From: JAVBSC01 sp031547305
GTDB taxonomy: Bacteria; Desulfobacterota; Desulfovibrionia; Desulfovibrionales; Desulfovibrionaceae
Assembly (NCBI GenBank): GCA_031547305.1
Contig: JAVBSC010000046.1
Span: 1 to 49,198, forward strand
Reading direction: 5' to 3'
DNA length: 49,198 bases
Below, in pieces: positions 1 through 7,360 of this stretch. The position numbers and the translations under genes were made by a program. Every line of letters begins with the position of its first letter. Positions within the stretch are counted from its first letter, which is position 1. Under the pieces are notes generated by a model that was not told the DNA's origin, ran no database searches, and was given only the letters and a program-made list of their open reading frames with translations.

Positions 1-486
1 TCTGTATTTCTTCAAGACTCTCAAAGAGATACTGGTTCAGCCAGTCATAACGTACTGTCCGGTTGTATCGTTCGACATAGCCGTTTTGCTGTGGCTTGCC
101 GGGTTGGATATACCTCAAGTGGATGCCTTTTCGCTTGGCCCAGCTTTGCAGTCTGGCGCTGATGTACTCCGGGCCGTTGTCACAGCGGATCTCTTTGGGG
201 CAGCCTCGCCATTCAATTATTTGTTCAAGGGCTCTCTCCACTCGTTCAGCGGGGAGCGAAAAATCTATCTCAATGCCAAGTCCTTCCCGGTTAAAGTCGT
301 CGATGACGTTCAAAAGCCGGATGCAGCGGCCGTTTTGAAGCTGGTCGTGCATAAAATCCATCGACCACACATGGTTCATGGCATCCGGCACGGCAAGGGG
401 TTCCGGTTTATCGCGTCTCAGACGCTTGCGCGGCTTGATGCGCAGGTTAAGTTCCAGCTCACGGTAGATGCGGTACACACGTTTAC
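1..486 (-). mobile_element. IS3-family transposase OrfB fragment
   Basis: Minus-strand translation gives the catalytic half of an IS3-family OrfB (DDE transposase). It starts at KRVYRIYREL and shows the first Asp in WSMDFMHD, the second in DNGPEY and the Glu in NGYVERYNR, the usual D,D35E order. The reading frame is open across this stretch and runs off the left edge of the window. The N-terminal HTH half of OrfB, OrfA and the terminal inverted repeat on this side are all missing, so the copy is truncated where it meets the integrase remnant near position 484. The plus-strand open frames here are shadows. It is probably inactive on its own; whether the rest of the IS lies left of the window cannot be seen. 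Confidence 0.85.
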
Positions 487-986
487 CCGGTGGGCCTGGT
501 CCACGGCTCCGCGCATCTCGATGCGCCGCAACACGGCCAGCAGTTCCGGAGGGGTGATTTCGCCTATGGGCCGGGTTCCGAGAGAGGGGAAAATGTTTTT
601 TTCGATGCGCTCCAGAACATCTTTGGCGTAGCCTTCCGTCCAGACGGGCTTCTGGTTTTCGTGCCACTCCCGCGCGACGAACTCAAAGGTGGTCTGCGCG
701 CTCCGGGCTTTGACCTTCTTTTCCATGGACGGGTCGATACCCCCGTTCAGTCGTTTTTTGGCGTCATTGCAGGCTTCCCGCGCTTCTTTCAAGGAAAGTT
801 GGGGGTATGTGCCGAGGGTAAGCAGCTTTTCACGGCCCTGGAAGCGGTACTTTACGCGCCAGCTTTTCGCGCCGCTTGGAGCGACAAAAAGAAAGAGGCC
901 GTTGCCGTCAAAGAGTTTCTGGGGCTTGCCCGGCTTGTCAGCGGGGGGCTTTGCGCCGCGAATAGCGGTATCTATGTGAGGGGCAT
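487..986 (-). pseudogene. P4-type tyrosine integrase remnant (N-terminal part)
   Basis: The frame reads DTAIRGAKP, then KLFDGNGLFLFV, KSWRVKYRFQGREKLLTLG and LSLKEAREACNDAKKRLNGG, the DUF4102 N-terminal domain of P4-like integrases. Part of the SAM-like core-binding domain follows (EITPPELLAVLRRIE), ending at AVDQAHR where the IS3 sequence begins. The ATG at 986 starts MPLT and then meets TAG; a 2-bp insertion there separates the start from the rest, so the gene is frameshifted as well as lacking the whole catalytic domain. It lies about 150 bp beyond the tRNA-Ser 3' fragment, reading away from it, the normal place for an island integrase. It is therefore a relic of an earlier element in the same tRNA. 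Confidence 0.8.
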
Positions 987-1138
987 GGGGGTATCACTCT
1001 TGGCAAGGGATTGGATACCCCCAGAAGTACCCCCAAAAGATGGGGTTGTCTATGGATTTTTCCAGCCGAACCCGGACAAGCCGTTTCTTAAATCCCTTGC
1101 CAGGAAGCACTTTCCGGCTTGCCGGGGACTCGGCTGAA

Positions 1139-1210
1139 TTGAAATTCTGGCGGAGAGGAAAGGATTTGAACCTTCGATACGCTTCCACGTATACACGATT
1201 TCCAGTCGTG
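1139..1210. repeat. attL: attL, 72-bp core repeat with tRNA-Ser 3' fragment
   Basis: Identical over 72 bp to 43022-43093. It holds the 3' 63 nt of the tRNA-Ser gene (minus strand, from the first base of the anticodon stem to CCA, ending at 1148) plus 9 bp beyond. The tRNA 5' half is absent here, so this copy is not a functional tRNA. The repeat edge at the anticodon stem fits a tyrosine recombinase that crosses over in the anticodon region. Confidence 0.95.
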
Positions 1211-1213
1211 TGG

Positions 1214-1296
1214 ATTGCCAAATAGTGACGGCGTAATATGTTTTATTATTGCCAAATTATAGCATTATCCGGTATCAAGATATGTCCATTGCCAAC
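1214..1296. promoter_or_regulatory. three ATTGCCAA repeats beside attL
   Basis: ATTGCCAAAT occurs at 1214-1223 and 1248-1257, and ATTGCCAAC at 1288-1296, all in the same orientation. They lie in the otherwise gene-free strip (1211-1384) between the attachment core and the first phage gene. Their place in the attP arm suggests binding sites for the excisionase or an accessory protein; this is inference from position and repetition. Confidence 0.4.
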
Positions 1297-1299
1297 ATC

Positions 1300-1322
1300 A
1301 TCACGAATGAAATCACGAATAG
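1300..1322 (+). promoter_or_regulatory. putative integrase arm-type binding site (left arm)
   Basis: Two copies of ATCACGAAT start at 1300 and 1312, 12 bp apart and followed by AG. The same 23-bp arrangement, with one mismatch, occurs at 42952-42974 near attR. Paired direct repeats on both arms are typical of arm-type sites bound by the N-terminal domain of lambda-type integrases. Confidence 0.6.
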
Positions 1323-1384
1323 GATTCGTCCTTTTTACCCCGCTCCATACGGCACCGCGACCGGCCACATTTCGTTGACGATGA

Positions 1385-1708
1385 TCACCGCCACCCGAAA
1401 TATACTCCCAAGCACGCCACGACCGGGAAACCCAAATCGCACCAGTTGTCCAGGGTCCAATACCGCAAGTCATAGCCGCGCCACCAGTGCATTTTGCCCC
1501 ACTCCGGGTGCTCCCTGAAAGCGTCCTCCGCGTTGGTGCGCTCCTTGCCGAAGTAGTTGCCGACGCCAAAGGCCGCGCCGATGGCCAGGGCCGCGTCGTG
1601 GCCGAACCAGGGAGATAGGGCCGCCCAGAACAGCAGTTGCCAGCAGACGGCCAGGGCCGCGTGGGCGAGCCAGGACAGCACGTCGGTCTTATTTACGTTC
1701 ATGTTCAT
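1385..1708 (-). CDS. small phage membrane protein (holin-like or tail-end)
   Basis: A protein of 107 aa. The ATG at 1708 is preceded by GGGAG and fits better than longer starts in the same frame. There are hydrophobic stretches at about residues 12-33 (LSWLAHAALAVCWQLLFWAA) and 38-54 (HDAALAIGAAFGVGNYF), then a charged segment rich in Trp and a last hydrophobic stretch near the C-terminus. This predicts a 2-3 helix inner-membrane protein. It is the last gene of the leftward late operon. A separate holin candidate lies at 23491-23844, so this could be a second holin, a superinfection-exclusion protein or an unknown; function not recognised. Confidence 0.6.
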   Translation of the reverse strand: MNMNVNKTDVLSWLAHAALAVCWQLLFWAALSPWFGHDAALAIGAAFGVGNYFGKERTNAEDAFREHPEWGKMHWWRGYDLRYWTLDNWCDLGFPVVACLGVYFGWR

Positions 1709-1721
1709 ATTGGCTCCCAAT

Positions 1722-1970
1722 TCATCCCCGCATGCCCGGCGGCAGGTGCGTCCTTTTCCGCTCACTCTCGTAACTTTGCCGGCAGTGCCCGGCCTGCCAG
1801 AAGAACACGGCGTCCACCGCCAGGCAGGCCCAGCGCCAGCCCCGGCTTTTATCCCGCAATCGCCAGCAGCGGGCGGACAATGTCTCATCCGCCCAGCCGC
1901 CGGTCAGGGCGTTGAGGAGCTGGTCAAAGGCCACGGCCGCCTGAAAGGGGATGTGTTTTATTCCCGGCAT
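1722..1970 (-). CDS. conserved small phage protein, unknown function
   Basis: A protein of 82 aa with a start at 1970 behind AAGGGGG. It has the pattern FDQLLNALTGGWADETLSAR followed by an Arg/Trp-rich part and FFWQAGHCRQSYESER. I recall this layout as a recurring small protein at the distal end of phage tail operons, but no function is known to me. It has no signal peptide and one weak hydrophobic patch around VDAVFFW. It lies 13 bp upstream of the membrane-protein gene and is probably co-transcribed with the tail genes. Confidence 0.6.
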   Translation of the reverse strand: MPGIKHIPFQAAVAFDQLLNALTGGWADETLSARCWRLRDKSRGWRWACLAVDAVFFWQAGHCRQSYESERKRTHLPPGMRG

Positions 1971-1979
1971 AAATCCCCC

Positions 1980-3491
1980 TTATCTGGGCGGCAACCCGCC
2001 GTCCTCAACATATACTCCGACACGGCTGATTTCGACTGTACCGCTGCCTGGGCCGCTGTTTGTCGTTACAGTCACGTCGCATCCCGTCGTTGCGAACGCG
2101 AGCGCCGTGCCTGCCCGCACAAAGATCGGCTCCGACTCAAAGTCAAATTCCAGAGTTTCGCCTGTCTTGATTTTATGCGCGGTGGGTAATCCCAGCGCAT
2201 ACGCATTAACCGCCCCATTGCGGGCGACTTGTATATTAAGCAGCAGGTTGGCGTCCGCCGTCAGATCATATATTTTAATATGGCAGACAAGCCGTATTCT
2301 TTGGTCTTGCGCCGAAACCGGCGCGGCCTGCGGGATAAGCCGCATTGAGACGCCGTAACCCGTTGCGGCGGAGGTATAAATAAACCGCCAGACATTTCCG
2401 ACCGGGCCGGGCGCCACGGATGATACGCCGGTCGCATTGGCCGTGTTAACAAACACGGTGGTGTTTTCCGGTCTTGTTCCGGTAACGCCGGTCTGAGCGG
2501 CGGAGCGGGTATTCGCGAAAAGCGCGTTGGGGAAAAGACCTCCGCCATCGTTCGCCGTTGGCAGCTTGATCAAGTCACCCACCTTATACGCGCCGAAAAA
2601 CTGGGCCAGCCACTTGCCGATCACAATGGACCCGCGCCCGCTGAAATGCACATGGTCAGCCAAATAATCCTCCACAGCATATAGCTGGTTGGCCGGGTCA
2701 ACCAGCGCGGTCCAATAATCGACGCAGGGAATGCCGTTGGCGATGCACCAGTTTCTCAGGGCATTGCTCAGGTCTCTTGTGGCCAGGGCCATAGGCTCGC
2801 CGTCACTGGCCCACCTGGGAGGCACGGTGGCCATAGCCAGGCGTATGCCTTTACCCCGGCACAAATCATGGATTGCCTGGTAGTTAGCCATGCTCTGCGC
2901 AAGCGGCACGCCGTTTGAAACATCGTTAGTGCCGCCCAAAAACAGAATGATATCCGGTTTCGGCGTGAACAACACGCCGTCGTCCGTGGCCATTCTGGTC
3001 ACCATGTCGGATGTTCTGGACCCCCAGGACGGCGTTGCCCCGATGATCTCAAACGTGCCCTTGCCAAGCCAATTCGCCCACCAGGCGAAAGGATATTTTA
3101 AGGCTTCCAGGCGCAGGCTGCCCACAACGCCCCAACTGGATTTTTTCGGCGTCCCGACAAAGGCGGAATCCACCTTGTAAACCATGGGCGAGACCACTTC
3201 GCGGACCCAGTATGTGCCGTTGACTCCGGCATCGGCAACGCCGGTAATCCTGACGGCGTCGCCAACGGATAAGCCGTGGTTGTTCGTCGTCGTCACCGTC
3301 AGGGTCGCGCCGTCGCCGATCATGCCGGTGATAGGCGTGCCCGGAGGGACTCCAAGAGAGCTGGAATGCCCGGCGCGGTAGCTGTCTTCGGTTATCGAGT
3401 CACCGAACAGCAGCACCTTTTTGGGTGAGTTATCGCCCCCGCCGCTTCCCCCGCCCTGCCAGTCCAAACCCGCATTCCAGTTAATGCTCAT
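1980..3491 (-). CDS. SGNH/GDSL hydrolase tail protein
   Basis: A protein of 503 aa. The SGNH blocks are visible: GDSITE (block I, nucleophile Ser32), GGTNDV at 186-191 (block III) and DHVHFSG at 279-285 (block V, Asp279 and His282). A Thr/Val-rich beta insert at about 50-115 separates block I from the rest of the hydrolase. After residue 300 comes a Gly/Ser/Thr-rich beta region resembling a carbohydrate-binding or trimerisation module. SGNH esterases on virions commonly deacetylate surface polysaccharide, so this is likely a receptor-binding or depolymerase-type tail protein. It begins 4 bp after the stop of the small beta protein upstream. Confidence 0.85.
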   Translation of the reverse strand: MSINWNAGLDWQGGGSGGGDNSPKKVLLFGDSITEDSYRAGHSSSLGVPPGTPITGMIGDGATLTVTTTNNHGLSVGDAVRITGVADAGVNGTYWVREVVSPMVYKVDSAFVGTPKKSSWGVVGSLRLEALKYPFAWWANWLGKGTFEIIGATPSWGSRTSDMVTRMATDDGVLFTPKPDIILFLGGTNDVSNGVPLAQSMANYQAIHDLCRGKGIRLAMATVPPRWASDGEPMALATRDLSNALRNWCIANGIPCVDYWTALVDPANQLYAVEDYLADHVHFSGRGSIVIGKWLAQFFGAYKVGDLIKLPTANDGGGLFPNALFANTRSAAQTGVTGTRPENTTVFVNTANATGVSSVAPGPVGNVWRFIYTSAATGYGVSMRLIPQAAPVSAQDQRIRLVCHIKIYDLTADANLLLNIQVARNGAVNAYALGLPTAHKIKTGETLEFDFESEPIFVRAGTALAFATTGCDVTVTTNSGPGSGTVEISRVGVYVEDGGLPPR

Positions 3492-3494
3492 GAC

Positions 3495-3806
3495 TCACCC
3501 CCGGAACAGCAGGTTGACGGTTCCGCCCGCGGGCAGGCCGGTAACATCCACATCCACCACGGCCGGAAAGCCGTTTGCCGCCATGGTGCGTTTGCCGCCG
3601 GACAGATCCAGTACGTTGTTCTGGCCGGGGTCGCCGTCCACGCTGAAGGTCAACGTGCCGGCCGGGGGCACGGCGTCCGTTGCCCAGATGGCGGTTACGG
3701 TGAGTTGGGAGCCGCCCCAGCCGTCTAAATAAATGCGGTACTGACCGTTTGCGGCAATGGTCGCGCCGTAGTCCGCCAGTCTGATGGTTATTTTTTCCCG
3801 CGCCAT
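3495..3806 (-). CDS. small beta-rich phage protein
   Basis: A protein of 103 aa with a strong ribosome site (AAGGAG) before the ATG at 3806. It is rich in Val, Thr, Gly and Asp with alternating hydrophobic residues and a clear GGWGGSQLTV-like strand-turn pattern, which suggests a compact beta sandwich. It lies between the tail-fibre assembly-type gene and the SGNH hydrolase, so it is probably a tail-tip or fibre accessory subunit. No family recognised. Confidence 0.6.
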   Translation of the reverse strand: MAREKITIRLADYGATIAANGQYRIYLDGWGGSQLTVTAIWATDAVPPAGTLTFSVDGDPGQNNVLDLSGGKRTMAANGFPAVVDVDVTGLPAGGTVNLLFRG

Positions 3807-3817
3807 AATTCCGCTCC

Positions 3818-4369
3818 TTACACGTTGTAATTGACGATAATTTTCTGGATGTCCGCCACGCTTTCAGCGGCATCCGCCTGGGCGCGTAGTTGCCATTTTC
3901 TGGCATAGAGCGCTTGGCCGTAAGCTATAATCTCCTGCCGCATAGTTTTTATCTGCGCCAGCGTCACATCACGCATTTGATTGTTGTAGTCGCAAAAAAG
4001 GGTTGCGCCCGCGCCAGTGTGCTCCATGCGGGTTATAAGTCCCTCAGTGTTGCGGTTGGCGATTTCATCGGCGTTGATTTCAAAACCCAGACTGGACGCC
4101 AAGCGCCCGTTCCGCTCAGCCGCGCTGAACTTCACGCTGATTTCTTCCAGCTTTTTGGCGCGCGCCTCTTCCAGGCTGGGTTCGGGCTGCTCCGCAAGAG
4201 CCGGCCGCCCCTGCGCGTTGCGCACGATGCGCTTGCCCGCCGCCAGGCCGTTTAAAAGCGAACTGTATTCTCCGGCCGACAAAATGACGACGTCCTTAGG
4301 CATGCCGGCTTTTCCATGAACTTCTTCCAGATAAAATCCGCCGGTTTCAAACGAATATTGGTAAACCAT
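3818..4369 (-). CDS. DUF4376-type tail-fibre-associated protein
   Basis: A protein of 183 aa with AAGGAG before the ATG at 4369. The C-terminal half (from about residue 65) follows the DUF4376 pattern: EEARAKKLEEISVKF, an Asn/Asp-rich middle with NADEIANRN, then a DVTLAQIKTMRQEI helix and an AES.ADI ending. The N-terminal half starts MVYQYSFETGGFYLEEVHGK, typical of tail-fibre assembly proteins that restate the fibre tip. Such genes usually lie directly after a fibre gene, as here (12 bp downstream). A chaperone or assembly role is inferred. Confidence 0.75.
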   Translation of the reverse strand: MVYQYSFETGGFYLEEVHGKAGMPKDVVILSAGEYSSLLNGLAAGKRIVRNAQGRPALAEQPEPSLEEARAKKLEEISVKFSAAERNGRLASSLGFEINADEIANRNTEGLITRMEHTGAGATLFCDYNNQMRDVTLAQIKTMRQEIIAYGQALYARKWQLRAQADAAESVADIQKIIVNYNV

Positions 4370-4381
4370 AATATCTCCTTA

Positions 4382-5158
4382 TTAATATCCGATGGCGATA
4401 GCGCCCCATGCGTCATTGGAATCCTGCACGCCATAGGCCGTTAGCGTGGTTTTCGTTCTTGGCCCCATGGATTTGGGGATCACAGTAGACGGAACGCTCC
4501 CTGAAACGTCAAACGGCATGGCCAGCAAGCAAGCGCTAGGAAACGCGATCGGAAAAGTCCAAATATTGCTGCCTTCCAGGCCGGTGGCCCATTGAATAAT
4601 CAAGCCGCCCGGCAGTTTTTGCCAGCCGGTATAGTTTATGGACTGTGCAAATCCCAGGTTGGCGGCGGCACCGGCCACTGTGTTGCCCCCGGTGCCGCCG
4701 TTGGCGATGGGCAAAGGACCGTTGGTATTGCCCAGCCCCAAAGCGTTGCGCGCTCCGGCCACGGTAGTCTGCCCGGTGCCGCCGTTGGCGATGCTGACCG
4801 GGAATTTCGACTGCAGTGACTTAAGGTTGTTGCGGAACATTTGCAGCAGTGTGGTCAGGCCGTAACTTAAGCCAGCCGTGGGGAGCACATCCGTTGCGGC
4901 GGCATCGTTCAAAACCGTACTCACCGGGGCCGCTTTGATGCTGGATGCCGTAATGGCGTCCGTGCCGCCGTCCGCGTGGGTGGCCGCGTGTTTTCCTGGC
5001 GCGACGTTATTGCCCGTTAACATGTTGGCCGTGTCCGCCATCATTTGGCGCAGGGCGTCGTTAACGTTGGAAGGCGGGCAGCCTTCCGCGATGTTGATCC
5101 CGTTTATCTGGGTGTTGTTCGCCGGAGTCTTGTTGTAATTTGTTACATCCCAGGCCAT
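4382..5158 (-). CDS. tail fibre / collar-type protein
   Basis: A protein of 258 aa. The ATG at 5158 is 7 nt from GGAGG; a TTG 6 nt upstream is too close to the ribosome site. The N-terminus (AWDVTNYNKTPANNTQINGI, then EGCPPSNVNDALRQMMAD) is a virion-attachment pattern common in phage fibres. Two IANGGTG repeats with QTTVAGARNALGLG-type spacing follow, the classic phage tail-fibre repeat, and the C-terminus is a small beta domain. It should be trimeric and form the adhesive fibre or its proximal part. Confidence 0.85.
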   Translation of the reverse strand: MAWDVTNYNKTPANNTQINGINIAEGCPPSNVNDALRQMMADTANMLTGNNVAPGKHAATHADGGTDAITASSIKAAPVSTVLNDAAATDVLPTAGLSYGLTTLLQMFRNNLKSLQSKFPVSIANGGTGQTTVAGARNALGLGNTNGPLPIANGGTGGNTVAGAAANLGFAQSINYTGWQKLPGGLIIQWATGLEGSNIWTFPIAFPSACLLAMPFDVSGSVPSTVIPKSMGPRTKTTLTAYGVQDSNDAWGAIAIGY

Positions 5159-5168
5159 TTTCAAACCT

Positions 5169-5191
5169 CCTGAAAAAGGTTGCGTTTCAGG
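5169..5191 (-). promoter_or_regulatory. hairpin covering the tail-fibre ribosome site
   Basis: On the minus strand CCTGAAA (5191-5185) pairs with TTTCAGG (5175-5169), a 7-bp stem whose 3' side overlaps the AGGAGG of the tail-fibre gene. It could lower initiation unless opened. The rest of 5192-5338 holds short GC-alternating repeats and presumably divergent promoters; none is clear. Confidence 0.35.
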
Positions 5192-5338
5192 GGATTGTAG
5201 AAAAACGGCCTGTTATTTTTGGGGATTGCGCCAGTATGCGTGAGAATGCGCGTTATTGCGCGCGAATGAATGATGCGATATGGTGGAATAAATGAAAGAA
5301 TGGATGATTTTTTTATATTGAAGCCGGGAGGGCGACAA

Positions 5339-5722
5339 ATGCGGTACTTAATGCTGGTTTTGTGCTGTGTCGGGTTTGCGGGGTGCGGCGCAACGGCAAC
5401 GAAAATCTATGACTATAGTGGAAAAGAGGCTTACTCTATTGATTGTAGCGGCGTGGCGAATGCGGCCTTGACTGGCAGTGATTTGACCTGGACTGATTGC
5501 CTGAATAAGGCTGGGGAAATTTGCCAGGATAAGGGCTATGACCTTCTGAATTACTCTGGGGAATCATCGCCAGTGGGCTTTGCATACCAGGGAGGAGGCT
5601 CTAACGCCAGTGTCTATGGCAACCAAGCCGCATATAGCGGTTCATCCTCTTCCGGGTATCAAGGCGTTGCGTTTTCCGGCAACAGAAAAACGAGAAGTAT
5701 GCAAATACGGTGTAAAGATTAA
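5339..5722 (+). CDS. phage-encoded lipoprotein (moron candidate)
   Basis: A protein of 127 aa. The ATG at 5339 has GGGAGG 6 nt upstream; the in-frame upstream start at 5270 lacks a ribosome site. A short signal sequence (MRYLMLVLCCVGFAGC) ends in a lipobox, so the mature N-terminus is lipidated Cys16. The body has Cys pairs around DCSG and WTDC and a Ser/Gly/Tyr-rich tail. It is oriented against the surrounding tail operon and is more A/T-rich than its neighbours, the signs of a lysogenic-conversion moron. A surface role such as receptor masking is inference. Confidence 0.7.
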   Translation: MRYLMLVLCCVGFAGCGATATKIYDYSGKEAYSIDCSGVANAALTGSDLTWTDCLNKAGEICQDKGYDLLNYSGESSPVGFAYQGGGSNASVYGNQAAYSGSSSSGYQGVAFSGNRKTRSMQIRCKD

Positions 5723-5752
5723 AGCCATGAATACAATAATAAGCATTGTTTT

Positions 5753-5944
5753 CTATGGTAACGAGTTTATAACCATGTGTTCATTGGGGAATTTGCTGAT
5801 ATATCCATGCGCATAAGTTTCAATCATATATCTTGACATCTCCAGCGTTTTATGGTTGCGTGGCTGCACGGTGCCTAGAAAACACCTCGTGGCGGTCACG
5901 CCATCCGTCAATTTGGCCTTTTCTTTTGCCCGAAATCCGGGCAT
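5753..5944 (-). pseudogene. possible decayed integrase C-terminal fragment
   Basis: A 63-codon open frame with RNHKTLEMSRYM, then TYAHGYISK, then NEHMV. This loosely recalls the end of tyrosine recombinases (LGH..KTLEM..RYAHLSPEHM), including the catalytic Tyr region, but there is no HxxR box upstream and the spacing is disturbed. No good ribosome site is seen. It may be a relic or chance; it could also be a tiny unrelated gene. Confidence 0.2.
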
Positions 5945-5958
5945 AATTGCGCCTTATT

Positions 5959-6036
5959 TGCCGGGTGTGACCGATATGTCCAGGGCTTTGCCTAAAGACG
6001 GTCAGCCGTTCCACGAGCGGTTTCTAGCACCCGGCA
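5959..6036 (+). ncRNA. stem-enclosed RNA element upstream of the Rha gene
   Basis: A 9-bp perfect outer stem joins TGCCGGGTG (5959-5967) and CACCCGGCA (6028-6036). Directly inside, TGACCG (5968-5973) pairs with CGGTCA (5999-6004), and a CCG/CGG hairpin follows, giving a three-way junction of 78 nt. No gene covers it. It lies about 60 nt before the Rha start and may be a leader control element. No known family is recognised. Confidence 0.35.
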
Positions 6037-6094
6037 TTTTCTATTGGAGAGAGTGCCGCCCCATGGACCTAGAAAATTCTTGTGGAGGTGCCTT

Positions 6095-7039
6095 ATGACC
6101 GGCCTTATCCCTTCCCCTCAGATTTCCCTCGTCGAGGGTAGGCCTGCCGTAACGTCTTTGGACGTGTCGCAGCATTTTGGCAAACGACATGATTCTGTAA
6201 TTCGCGATATTCGAAGGATCATGTCAGAAATGCCAGAGGATTTACGTCACCACAATTTTGTGGCGACGTTTCGAACCGTTGCCGGGCCTAACAATTCACA
6301 ACGTCAAGAAGAATATTTCATCATCTACCAAGACGGCTTTATGCTCCTGGTCATGGGCTACACCGGAGCCAAGGCCATGCAGATCAAAATAGCCTACATC
6401 ATCCGGTTCAACGAAATGGCGGAAGAACTGAAGCGCCGCATGCAACAGCCCCAACCCGCCCTGCCGGAAGCGGACGCCCACACCCCCTCAACCCCGGACG
6501 ACCGCGCCCCGCTCCGCGCCCTGGTGCATGCCTGGGCGCAGGCTTCGGGCCAGCCGCACACCGCGCTTTGGCCGCAGGTCAAGGCGCACTTCCAGCTTTC
6601 GCGCATAGACGACCTGCCGGTGGAATGGATACCTGACGCCCTAACCTGGGTTCAGGGCAAGATTGACGCACTGGCCTTGCCCCAGCAACCCGCGCAAAAG
6701 GCCTTGCCCGGCCGGGAGCGCTCCAACGTGGCCCTGTACGGCACGCCGGACTTTTACCGGACCGAGCTGGACAAGCTGCAAAACACCCTGATGGATTGGG
6801 ACAGCGAAGTGTACCACCGCCTGACCTCTTTTGAGCGGGAACTCAGCCGCCTTACCGGGCCGCTGTTCAACATGGTGCTGGACGCCCTGCCGGCCGCGCG
6901 CGGCAAGTTCAAGGATGACGGACTGGCCGCGTTGCACTTCGCCCGCCATTCCGGGGCGAATAAAATCCGGGACGGTTTCGGCGAACTGCTGGCCGGCGTG
7001 CAGCAGGCGCGGTACTTCGCCAGAACGCTACGTGGCTGA
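6095..7039 (+). CDS. Rha-family phage regulatory protein with antirepressor-type C-terminus
   Basis: A protein of 314 aa. The start at 6095 is 5 nt after GGAGG; the longer in-frame start has no ribosome site. Residues about 10-105 match the Rha domain: VEGRPAVTSLDVSQHFGKRH, then IRDI, LRHHNF, YFIIYQDGFMLLVMGYTGAKA. Residues about 125-185 (WPQVKAHFQLSRIDDLP, WVQGKIDAL) resemble the ORF6C-type C-terminal domain of antirepressors. Rha interferes with phage growth in IHF-deficient hosts and acts as a lysogeny regulator. The gene is opposite to the late operon, followed by a strong terminator, and so may be expressed in the lysogen. Confidence 0.85.
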   Translation: MTGLIPSPQISLVEGRPAVTSLDVSQHFGKRHDSVIRDIRRIMSEMPEDLRHHNFVATFRTVAGPNNSQRQEEYFIIYQDGFMLLVMGYTGAKAMQIKIAYIIRFNEMAEELKRRMQQPQPALPEADAHTPSTPDDRAPLRALVHAWAQASGQPHTALWPQVKAHFQLSRIDDLPVEWIPDALTWVQGKIDALALPQQPAQKALPGRERSNVALYGTPDFYRTELDKLQNTLMDWDSEVYHRLTSFERELSRLTGPLFNMVLDALPAARGKFKDDGLAALHFARHSGANKIRDGFGELLAGVQQARYFARTLRG

Positions 7040-7058
7040 TTGACGCATTGCGACTTAT

Positions 7059-7085
7059 GCCCCGGTTCGCCGGGGCTTTTTTATT
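7059..7085 (+). terminator. Rho-independent terminator after Rha gene
   Basis: CCCCGG (7060-7065), TTCG loop, CCGGGG (7070-7075), then CTTTTTTATT. A textbook UUCG-loop terminator 20 nt after the Rha stop. Confidence 0.9.
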
Positions 7086-7299
7086 CCCTCTCCCGCACTA
7101 CCCACCAGGCCAGTTCGTCAACGGTCCAGGCCCGGCGCGCGCCCAGCCTGCACGCACGGGGAAAGGCCGTCTGCTTGCTCCAGCGCACCGCCGTGGAATA
7201 GTTCACCTCAAAGCAGGCCGCCAGCTTCTTCAGCGTCAAAAGCCCGCATTTGTCCGCATGCGCTTCTATTTTCTGGCGTATTGATTCAAACCCGCTCAA
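7081..7299 (-). CDS. small helix-turn-helix DNA-binding protein
   Basis: A protein of 72 aa from a TTG at 7299 with GGGGG 6 nt upstream; an ATG at 7374 is in frame but overlaps the divergent gene start. It has a winged or excisionase-like HTH: LTLKKLAACFEVNYSTAVRWSK, followed by RRAWTVDELAWWVVR. It converges with the Rha gene and its end abuts that gene's terminator. It may regulate the divergent gene at 7361 or the Rha block. Confidence in the reading frame is moderate. Confidence 0.55.
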   Translation of the reverse strand: MSGFESIRQKIEAHADKCGLLTLKKLAACFEVNYSTAVRWSKQTAFPRACRLGARRAWTVDELAWWVVRERE

Positions 7300-7360
7300 G
7301 TCCGGCCCCCGCGCGCCCTGTGGCGTATTGTGCCGCAAATCCCCCAAGGGAGGAACGGCA

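Noticed and set aside
86..1137. Long plus-strand open frames over the left flank (86-631, 490-1137)
   Set aside because: They are antisense to clear IS3 transposase and P4-type integrase sequence and have no recognisable product.
1246..1569. 107-codon minus-strand frame beside attL
   Set aside because: Out of frame with the membrane protein, no ribosome site, and it covers the integrase arm sites.
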